From positions 1-42,981 of the forward strand of contig JAEUQO010000468.1 in NCBI GenBank assembly GCA_016789605.1: a stretch of DNA of 42,981 bases. The letters are read 5' to 3'. The number at the start of each line of letters is the position of its first letter. Position 1 is the first letter of the stretch. This DNA comes from Acidobacteriota bacterium. Lineage in GTDB: Bacteria > Acidobacteriota > Blastocatellia > RBC074. Position numbers and translations under genes: made by a program. Under the pieces are notes generated by a model. It had not been told where the DNA came from, made no database searches, and saw only the letters and a list, made by a program, of their open reading frames with translations. Of the stretch, positions 8,178 to 15,300 are shown one piece after another.

Positions 8178-8438
8178 ATGGGACTTTTTGAGCTTCTCTG
8201 GATGGTGATTGTCGGGTTGGTCGTGGGCGTTGTGGCAAAAGTTCTTTTGCCTGGCAAAGACCCTGGCGGATTCATCGTGACCGCACTTATCGGCATTGCA
8301 GGGTCGTTGGTCGGCACTTTTGTAGGCCGCAATCTATTGCACATGGGCCGCCATTACAGCGCGGGCTTTTTGATGTCAGTGGCAGGAGCCATCTTGTTGC
8401 TGGTGTTGTATCGTGTCATTGCCGGACGACGAGAATAG
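8178..8438 (+). CDS. GlsB/YeaQ/YmgE family stress-response membrane protein
   Basis: An 86-residue protein with three hydrophobic helices and glycine-rich turns. It shows the family pattern: an opening helix LLWMVIVGLVVGVVAKVLLPG, then DPGGFIVTALIGIAGSLVGTFVG, then a last helix ending in YRVIAGRRE. The family (formerly annotated transglycosylase-associated) is induced by stress in enterobacteria, but its molecular role is unknown. The ATG at 8178 follows a strong AAGGAGG ribosome binding site with about 7 bases spacing. It lies between the methyltransferase gene and tRNA-Arg on the same strand. Confidence 0.9.
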   Translation: MGLFELLWMVIVGLVVGVVAKVLLPGKDPGGFIVTALIGIAGSLVGTFVGRNLLHMGRHYSAGFLMSVAGAILLLVLYRVIAGRRE

Positions 8439-8476
8439 CTTCTTGTCGTCCGAAAGTGTGCGCCCAGCAAAGCGGT

Positions 8477-8505
8477 TTGACCGACCATATTGGTTGGTGT
8501 ATTTT
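8477..8505 (+). promoter_or_regulatory. Probable sigma70 promoter of tRNA-Arg
   Basis: TTGACC (8477-8482) and TATTTT (8500-8505) are 17 bases apart. Transcription would start near 8512, about five bases before the mature tRNA 5' end at 8517. Confidence 0.6.
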
Positions 8506-8516
8506 GGCTGCGGCTT

Positions 8517-8590
<74 letters not shown>

Positions 8591-8592
8591 TG

Positions 8593-8640
8593 GAAATGAA
8601 AAAGGGATGCTGTAGCGCATCCCTTTTTCATTTCTGTTTT
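8593..8640 (+). terminator. Strong bidirectional terminator hairpin
   Basis: An 18-bp perfect stem pairs 8593-8610 with 8617-8634, with loop TGTAGC and A/T-rich outer stem ends (AAAAAGGGATGC/GCATCCCTTTTT). It starts three bases after the tRNA and also lies 20 bases beyond the stop of the opposing histidine phosphatase gene, so it can serve both. Confidence 0.85.
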
Positions 8641-8660
8641 TGCCTTTTTGATCGCCGCCT

Positions 8661-9380
8661 TTACCTGAATGTGCGAACCGACACGTCAAGCAAATGCGGC
8701 GTCGTATTGAAGTTAAGCAAGACGGGCTCTTCTTGCCATAACTTGATAGTCGTAATGCTTGCGTTATATAGCACAGCCATCAAGCGCAAAATCCGTGCGG
8801 GCGAAAGTTCCAAAGCGGCTCCGACCCAGATCGCAATCGGTGTTGCGGACGTAAACACAGCAACATTCTCTCCCTTACCATACGTTTTCAGGTCTTCTAA
8901 ACTGCTTTGCACTCGCTGGCGAAAACTCTCCCACGACTCCCCCTCATATGACGGATAACGATCTTCCATCCAGGCCTCAATCACGGCACGATCACAACGG
9001 CCTGCAGCGCCACGCGTTGCATGCGGGTCAGCGATCAACAGCTGCTGCATCTCTTCATAGTCACGCGCAAAATCATCATCATCCAACAACAACCGCGGAG
9101 CCATACCGCGATACACGTCCGCCAGACTGAACTCATTCCAGCGCTCATCCGTCACCAACTCAGGCAAACTCAAATATCTTTCGCGTATTGCATCACACAC
9201 CAACCGCGCAGTCTGTTGTTGCCGAAAAAGCTCTCCTGCATACATTGCACGCCAGGCAATTTGCTGTTCGGCCAAATGTGCGCCTAACAGCCGCGCCTGT
9301 CGCTCTCCCAACGTCGAAAGCACATCGTAATTGTCACGCGATCCTGCCTGTCCGTGTCGAATCAAATACAACGTTGCCAC
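8661..9380 (-). CDS. Histidine phosphatase superfamily protein with divergent second catalytic site
   Basis: A 239-residue protein that opens with the phosphatase signature LIRHGQAG; the phosphorylated His is residue 9. A conserved Glu is present in DERWNEF. The usual second catalytic His, found in a SHG-type motif late in the family, is replaced here by VFTSATPIAIW, so this is either a TS-type subfamily or an enzyme with altered activity. The substrate is unknown. The start is GTG at 9380, chosen because the conserved domain begins there and AAGGAGAAGAGG lies just upstream; the extension to 9449 is rejected. It follows the 49-codon membrane protein by 28 bases and ends at the bidirectional terminator. 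Confidence 0.85.
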   Translation of the reverse strand: MATLYLIRHGQAGSRDNYDVLSTLGERQARLLGAHLAEQQIAWRAMYAGELFRQQQTARLVCDAIRERYLSLPELVTDERWNEFSLADVYRGMAPRLLLDDDDFARDYEEMQQLLIADPHATRGAAGRCDRAVIEAWMEDRYPSYEGESWESFRQRVQSSLEDLKTYGKGENVAVFTSATPIAIWVGAALELSPARILRLMAVLYNASITTIKLWQEEPVLLNFNTTPHLLDVSVRTFR

Positions 9381-9408
9381 GAAACCTCTTCTCCTTGCGC
9401 GCGATTTC

Positions 9409-9558
9409 TCAGTGAGAGAACGCGCTAAAAATGCCGCCAATACCAGCAATCAGCGCACCTACAGCCACCATCAACCATGAATGTCGCCACAGCCCCCAAA
9501 GTAGTATGCCAACACCCAACCACATCGCCCGGTTATATAAACGCGCTTCGTTTGTCAT
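9409..9558 (-). CDS. Small membrane protein, 49 residues, unknown
   Basis: An ATG-started reading frame of 50 codons including the stop. The protein begins MTNEARLYNRAMW and then has two hydrophobic stretches (WLGVGILLWGLW and LMVAVGALIAGIGGIFSAF) split by RHS, consistent with a two-helix hairpin. It lies 28 bases upstream of the histidine phosphatase gene on the same strand, so the two probably form an operon. No Shine-Dalgarno is visible. A TTGAGA-18-TATGGT promoter candidate would start transcription a base or two before the ATG, suggesting a leaderless mRNA. I do not recognise a family. Confidence 0.5.
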   Translation of the reverse strand: MTNEARLYNRAMWLGVGILLWGLWRHSWLMVAVGALIAGIGGIFSAFSH

Positions 9559-9566
9559 TCGTTGTT

Positions 9567-9596
9567 ACCATAAACCTGCGTTTATCCAGCTCTCAA
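9567..9596 (-). promoter_or_regulatory. Candidate promoter for the small membrane protein/phosphatase operon
   Basis: On the minus strand TTGAGA (9596-9591) and TATGGT (9572-9567) are 18 bases apart. Predicted start near 9560, next to the ATG at 9558. Confidence 0.35.
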
Positions 9597-9619
9597 CCTA
9601 CTCCTGCGGCTTCTTCAGA

Positions 9620-9649
9620 CAACAAAATAGGGGTGGTTTCCCACCCCTA
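9620..9649 (-). terminator. Rho-independent terminator of the Lys/Ala-rich gene
   Basis: A 9-bp stem TAGGGGTGG/CCACCCCTA (9628-9636 with 9641-9649) with a four-base loop is followed on the minus strand by TTTTGTTG. It lies 50 bases after the stop of the 26-codon gene. Confidence 0.7.
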
Positions 9650-9698
9650 CTCTAACTCGACAATCAATGTTGGTGCGTGAATCAAACACGCAAGGTTG

Positions 9699-9779
9699 TT
9701 ATTTCTTCTTCGCGGCCTTCTTCGCCGGTTTCGCGGCTTTCTTCGCCGGAGCCTTCTTAGCTGCTTTCTTGGCTGCCAT
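9699..9779 (-). CDS. Lys/Ala-rich micro-protein (26 residues), histone H1-tail-like
   Basis: A 27-codon frame encoding a protein made only of Met1, Ala, Lys and Pro: repeated AAKK and PAKK units ending in KKK, with 12 Lys, 11 Ala and 2 Pro. It resembles the C-terminal tails of histone H1 and of bacterial H1-like and HU-tail proteins that bind nucleic acid, so DNA or RNA binding is inferred. The frame is supported by a strong AAGGAGAGA ribosome binding site 6 bases before the ATG, a near-consensus promoter 94 bases upstream, a leader hairpin and a terminator downstream: a complete monocistronic unit. It is too short for most gene callers. Alternative: a non-coding RNA whose frame is incidental, judged less likely because of the ribosome binding site. 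Confidence 0.7.
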   Translation of the reverse strand: MAAKKAAKKAPAKKAAKPAKKAAKKK

Positions 9780-9809
9780 AGTGTCTCTCCTTTCTCTCGT
9801 TGATAGCCT

Positions 9810-9846
9810 GACCACAAGATGAAGTATTGATTTATCTCTTGTGGTC
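9810..9846 (-). promoter_or_regulatory. Leader hairpin of the Lys/Ala-rich gene
   Basis: GACCACAAGA (9810-9819) and TCTTGTGGTC (9837-9846) form a perfect 10-bp inverted repeat with a 17-base A/T-rich spacer. It lies in the predicted transcribed leader, 30 bases before the start codon. It may be an RNA hairpin or an operator bound by a dimeric protein. Confidence 0.55.
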
Positions 9847-9872
9847 TAGTGCGAAAAACATACTAGATGTAG

Positions 9873-9901
9873 CTTATAAACGTCTTCGTAAAACGTGTCA
9901 A
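9873..9901 (-). promoter_or_regulatory. Near-consensus sigma70 promoter of the Lys/Ala-rich gene
   Basis: On the minus strand a perfect TTGACA (9901-9896) and TATAAG (9878-9873) are exactly 17 bases apart. Predicted start near 9866, giving a leader of about 87 bases. It is the best promoter match I found in the window. Confidence 0.75.
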
Positions 9902-10000
9902 GAAAAATCTTCTACGCGCTACGCTCAATGCAATGACAAAGGCGCGCGTTGCGCGTATACGCTTATATCTTGCGTGATCATCGTGCTTGAACAAGGTCAA

Positions 10001-10030
10001 TTGCTGCGTTCACAACACTCATATCATAAT
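10001..10030 (+). promoter_or_regulatory. Weak promoter candidate for the M28 peptidase gene
   Basis: TTGCTG (10001-10006) and CATAAT (10025-10030) are 18 bases apart; the -10 matches five of six consensus bases, the -35 only three. Confidence 0.3.
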
Positions 10031-10109
10031 CAGCAAGTACACAAGCAATCGTCTTTCGCCCGTGTATTCACCAACAAACAAAAGCAAACATTCAAACAGG
10101 AGAACTCAT

Positions 10110-12251
10110 ATGCGTGCTCGCATCGTTGCTCGTCACGTAGCAACACTCATCACGGCCCTTCTCGTGGCTCAATCGTTATTACCACCGCCCAAAGCAATCT
10201 CAGCGGCTGCAACACGGGTTGAGACACAATCAACGACACCAACACAAACGACTGATTGGGAAGAAAAATTGCGCACACAGCCGCGAGCAGAGAATCTCAG
10301 AGAATATATGCGCGTACTAGCGGCAGAACCGCACCACATCGGCTCTGCCGCAGGCAAACGCAATGCGGAGTGGATGCGCGATCAATTCAAAGCCTGGGGA
10401 TTGGAGGCCAAGCTTGAAGAGTTTGATGTGTTGTTTCCAACGCCGAAAGAACGCGTGCTTGAGCTTGTGAGTCCCAACAAATACCAGGCCAAACTGAAAG
10501 AGCCGGTTCTTTCAGAAGACACCGATTCTGGTGATGCCAATCAGTTGCCGACCTACAACGCCTATTCTGGTGATGGGGATGTGACCGCGCCATTGGTGTA
10601 TGTCAATTATGGTGTGCCGGCTGATTATGAACAGTTAGCAAAACTGGGCGTAGACGTAAAAGGTAAGATCGTTATTGCGCGATACGGGGCAAGCTGGCGT
10701 GGCATCAAACCCAAAGTTGCGTATGAACACGGTGCCGTCGGTTGCTTGATCTACTCTGATCCCAAAGAAGATGGGTATTACCAGGGTGATGTATATCCAC
10801 AAGGCCCGTTTCGCCCGGAATTCGGTGTGCAACGCGGTAGTGTGATGGACATGCCGATTCATCCAGGTGACCCGCTGACACCTGGTTGGGGAGCAACCAA
10901 AAACGCACGGCGCTTGGCGCGTGACGAAGCCAAAACCTTGATGAAGATTCCGGTATTGCCGATTTCGTATGGCGACGCCTTGCCGTTACTCAAAGCACTA
11001 GCGGGGCCTGTTGCGCCCGACAGTTGGCGTGGAGCGTTGCCCCTGACCTATCACATAGGCGGAACAGAAACAGCCAAAGTTCGCCTTAAAGTCACGTCTG
11101 ACTGGAGCATCCATACGTTGTACAACGTTGTCGCCCGCATTGAAGGCAGCACATACCTTGACGAATGGATCATCCGCGGCAATCACCACGACGCGTGGGT
11201 GAACGGCGCAGACGATCCGATCAGCGGTATGGTCGCTGTGCTCGAAGAAGCACGCGCATTCGGTGAGCTGTTAAAACAAGGATGGCGCCCCAAACGCACA
11301 CTGGTGTTCTGCGGCTGGGACGGAGAAGAGCCTGGCTTGTTGGGTTCAACCGAATGGGTCGAACAGCACGCAGAAGAGTTGCAACAAAAAGCTGTCGCTT
11401 ACATCAATTCTGATAGTACCAGTCGCGGCTGGTTTGGCGCGGGCGGGTCTCACACCCTGGAACGGTTCGTCAACGATGCGATGCAAGCCGTACGTGATCC
11501 CAAAGGCCGAGGATCGTTGTGGGAAGCGGCCCGTGCACGACGCGGCGGTCAAGAAGCCCGCAGCGATTTGCGCATCGGCGCACTTGGTTCAGGTTCCGAT
11601 TACACGGCATTTCTGGATCATTTGGGAATCGCTTCACTGAACATCGGCTTCGGTGGCGAAGTCAGTGGTGGCATCTATCATTCGATCTATGACTCAATCG
11701 CCTGGTACACCAAGTTTTCAGACGGCAACTTTGAATTTGGCCGCACCCTCGTACAAGCAGCAGGCACACTGACGATGCGGCTGGCCGATGCAGAAATCCT
11801 GCCGTTTGAGTTTACCAACTTTGCAGAAACGGTGGATGGTTACGTTGAGGAAATCGCCAAGCTGCCACAACAAGGGGTTGATTTGCAGCCATTGCGCAAA
11901 GCCGCGGGCAAATTGAAGCTCTCTGCGGATGGATATGACCGTGCCTTGCGCAGCCTGATCGCTGCGGGCAAACGGCCTGCCAACCTCAAAGCATTGAATG
12001 CCCTGCTCTATCAATCTGAACGCAAGCTGCTCTCAAAAGCGGGCCTGCCTCGACGCGAATGGTTCAAACACCAGATTTATGCGCCAGGCTTTTACACCGG
12101 TTACGGTGTGAAAACGCTGCCGGGTGTGAGAGAAGCGTTAGAACAGAAAAACTGGGCAGAAGCGAACGAACAAGTGAAAATCGTCAGTCAGACGATTGAT
12201 GCGATGTCAGCGCAAATCGAAGCCGCTACCGACAAGCTGCAATCGAAATAA
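10110..12251 (+). CDS. Secreted M28 family metallopeptidase (glutamate carboxypeptidase II-like)
   Basis: A 713-residue zinc peptidase with a Sec signal (MRARIVARH then a hydrophobic stretch ending near AISAAA). Domain order follows PSMA/NAALADase: N-terminal part, PA domain (about 155-310, with GKIVIARYG and AYEHGAVGCLIYSDP), M28 catalytic domain, and a C-terminal transferrin-receptor dimerisation-like domain (about 590-713, HQIYAPGF...LPGVREAL). Likely co-catalytic zinc ligands are seen in GNHHDAW, ADDPISG, WDGEEPGLLGSTEW, INSDS and YHSIYDS, matching His377, Asp387, Glu425, Asp453 and His553 of human GCPII. It probably trims peptides outside the cytoplasm. ATG at 10110 with ACAGGAGA upstream is preferred to the longer start at 9987. 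Confidence 0.93.
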   Translation: MRARIVARHVATLITALLVAQSLLPPPKAISAAATRVETQSTTPTQTTDWEEKLRTQPRAENLREYMRVLAAEPHHIGSAAGKRNAEWMRDQFKAWGLEAKLEEFDVLFPTPKERVLELVSPNKYQAKLKEPVLSEDTDSGDANQLPTYNAYSGDGDVTAPLVYVNYGVPADYEQLAKLGVDVKGKIVIARYGASWRGIKPKVAYEHGAVGCLIYSDPKEDGYYQGDVYPQGPFRPEFGVQRGSVMDMPIHPGDPLTPGWGATKNARRLARDEAKTLMKIPVLPISYGDALPLLKALAGPVAPDSWRGALPLTYHIGGTETAKVRLKVTSDWSIHTLYNVVARIEGSTYLDEWIIRGNHHDAWVNGADDPISGMVAVLEEARAFGELLKQGWRPKRTLVFCGWDGEEPGLLGSTEWVEQHAEELQQKAVAYINSDSTSRGWFGAGGSHTLERFVNDAMQAVRDPKGRGSLWEAARARRGGQEARSDLRIGALGSGSDYTAFLDHLGIASLNIGFGGEVSGGIYHSIYDSIAWYTKFSDGNFEFGRTLVQAAGTLTMRLADAEILPFEFTNFAETVDGYVEEIAKLPQQGVDLQPLRKAAGKLKLSADGYDRALRSLIAAGKRPANLKALNALLYQSERKLLSKAGLPRREWFKHQIYAPGFYTGYGVKTLPGVREALEQKNWAEANEQVKIVSQTIDAMSAQIEAATDKLQSK

Positions 12252-12262
12252 GCGTGCGCAAA

Positions 12263-12306
12263 AAAACGCCGCGCCTTTCTTTGCACAAAGAAAGGCGCGG
12301 CGTTTT
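12263..12306 (+). terminator. Strong bidirectional terminator
   Basis: A 21-bp perfect inverted repeat (12263-12283 with 12286-12306) has a GC-rich core CGCCGCGCC and terminal A4/T4 ends. It separates the convergent M28 peptidase gene and the giant TIG-repeat gene. Confidence 0.85.
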
Positions 12307-12329
12307 GCTTTTGGCCAGACCGCCAGAAA

Positions 12330-15300
12330 CTAGCGGCAACGGCTGGTCGGACTGTTACCGTTGAGCTGTAACAGAACCTGACCCAGTTTGTTCATATCTT
12401 CCAGACGGCTTTCGAGAATCGCCAGCCGCGCTTGCGTCAACAGATTGCCCAACGTGGTGTTGGGTGTGATGCGAATGCCATTGCTCAAACTCACCACCGT
12501 GAAGTTGAGGCTATAGCAACGCAACGAGCTGTTGAGCACGCCCGGCGATCCAACCGCGCCATCCGCCGCAGCCAGACTGATCTGCGCCGACAGATATTGC
12601 TGGTTGAGGAAGGCCAACCCGCCGCTGCTGTTTTGCAACGCGCGTTGGATGTCAGCCAGATTCTGCTGAATGGAAATCGGCACATTGTTATTCACCCCAC
12701 CGATAAGCACAGAACCGTTCGGCAAGGCGCTCAAATTCAGCAGGTAGTATTGCGCCGATTGGAAGCAGATCGTGCGACAGCCAGAGCCGCTCTGGTTAAT
12801 CAGGAAATTGACAGCGTTTGAAGTTCCGCCGCCCGGTCCCGGATTAAACACGGTGATGACCGCCGTGCCAGCATTGGCAATGTCTGTGTCAGAAATCTGC
12901 GCCCGCAATTCGCCGCCATTTACATACACCGTCTGGCGTGCGCTGCCGTTGAATTGCACAACAGCCGCTGGCACAAAGTCAGTACCGAACACGGACAAGG
13001 TAAACGCCGGATCGCCTGCCGACACAGAGGTCGGGCTGATCGCGGTCACCGTCGGCACTGGATTAACCTGCTGCACGATGGAAAGCGTCAACGCACCAGA
13101 AGTTCCGCCACCCGGCGTAGGATTGAAGACCGTGATTTGCACACTGCCGATATTGGCGACGTCTTCTGCCGGAATTTGCGCGAACAATTGTGTGGCGCTG
13201 AAAAAGACCGTCTGACGCGCACTGCCATTCACACGGACTTCAGCGCCCGGCACAAAGCCGGTGCCATTGACCGTCAACGTAAAGGCTGGGCTGCCAACCG
13301 CAATCGAACTCGGCGTCAAACTGGTCAACACCGGCACGGGATTGGGTGGCGTAATGGTGAAGTTCGCACCATTGGAGAGGCCTCCGCCCGGCGCGGGGTT
13401 GAACACCGTAACCACCACTGGTCCTGCCGAAGCAACATCGCTGGCCGAAATTTGCGCCGTCAATTGTGTCGCACTGTTGAATGTCGTCGGACGCGGGCTG
13501 CCGTTCCAACGAACTTCAGCGCCTGGTACGAAGTTCGCACCGTTGACCGTCAACGCAAATGCTGCGCTGCCCGAAGGCTTGGCATTTGGCGTCAGCGATG
13601 AAATCGAAGGCGTCGGATTCGGCAAAGAGCTGATCACGAATGTCAGCCCGTTTGACGTACCGCCACCCGGCGCAGGCGTGACGACCGTGATCGTCACATT
13701 GCTGGCCGACGCCAAGTCGGCAGTGGAGACTTGAATCGTCAACATCGAACTGCTGACGAACGTCGTCTGGCGCGCCGTGCCGTTGTATTGCACCACCGAG
13801 GTGGGAACAAAGCCCGTGCCGACGATGCCCAACGTGAAGCCATTGCTGCCCGCGGCAATCGTGTTGGGATTGAGCGCGCTCAGCACCGGCGCAGGATTGT
13901 TAATCGCCAGGCTCGTAGCGTTCGACACGCCGCCACCCGGTGCCGGATTCACAACGGTAATCGCGGCAGTGCCGCCATTCTGGATGTCGGCCCCCGAAAT
14001 AGCAGCCGTCAACTGCGTCGGGTTCACATATGACGTGGGCCGGTCTTCGCCGTTGAAACGAACAACCGATCCAGGCACAAAACCTGTACCCGTCACTGTC
14101 AGTGTGAACGCCGGTCCCGCCGCCAGAACGGTGGTGGGACTGATGCCACTAATGCCGGGTGCGGGGTTCGTAATCGTGAACGTCGCGGCATTCGATGTGC
14201 CACCGCCCGGCGCAGGGTTAACCACGACAACAGGTGCAGCCGCGCCTGTCGCCACCGCGCCAGCCGGAACGACTGCCGTCAGTTGCGAACTCGTAACAAA
14301 AGTCGTCGGCAGATCAATCCCATTGAACCGGATGACAGATGACGACACGAAATTCACGCCGCTTACCACCAGCGTGAAACCAGCGCTGCCTGCCGCTGCG
14401 GCATCCGGGCTGATCGAAGTAATGCGCGGCGTCGGATTGTTGATATTCAGCGTCAACGGATTCGATGTGCCGCCGCCCGGTGTCGGGTTGAACACTTGCA
14501 CTGTCAACGTGCCGCCGTTGGCAATGTCGGCTTGCGGAATCTGCACAGCCAGCGCGGTGTCAGAAACGAAGTCGGTTGCCCGATCTTGTCCGTTGATACG
14601 CACAACAGATTCGCGCACGAAGTTCGATCCGTTGACCACCAGCGTAAAGCCAGGGCCGCCTGCCAACACCGTATCCGGCGAAAGCGCCATCAAACGCGGC
14701 ACCGGATTGCGGTCACGAATCGTCAGGCTAACCGTGTTCGATCCGCCACCGCCAGGACTGGGATTGACGACTTGCACCGTCAAACTGCCCATGTTGGCAA
14801 CATCCGTATTCGACACTTGCGTTGTCAACGTCGTGTTGTTGACGAAAGTCGTAATCCGTTGCGTGCCGTTAATCTGAATTTGCGAACCAACCACAAAGCC
14901 TGTGCCGGTTACTGTCAGCGTAAAGCCCGGACTGCCCACGGCTACGTTACTGGGATTGATCGCGGTAATCGCCGGAACCGGGTTGATGATGGTCAACGTC
15001 AGTTCGCCTGACGTGCCGCCACCCGGCGTCGGTGTGAAGACTGTGATGGCAGCGGTTCCTGCCGCCGGAATGTCTTCAGCGGCAATTTGCGCTTTCAACT
15101 GATTGGCGCTGACAAACGTCGTCGGACGGGCTGCGCCGTTAAACCGCACCACGGACGAGGACACAAAATCAGAACCGTTCACTGTCAGCACAAATGCGCC
15201 TGTACCTGCCCCAACGGTGCTGGGGTCAAGCGTGACCGGTTTAGGCACTGGATTTGGCGGCAAGTTGATGGTGAATGTCACCGGGTTGGAGCTGCCTCCG

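Larger units (their letters stand above)
9780..10109. other. 330-base intergenic region with divergent promoters
   Basis: No gene seen. The left part is the leader and promoter of the Lys/Ala-rich gene (minus). The right part is A-rich and leads into the M28 peptidase gene (plus), with a weak promoter candidate at 10001-10030 and an ACAGGAGA ribosome binding site at 10096-10103. Confidence 0.7.
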
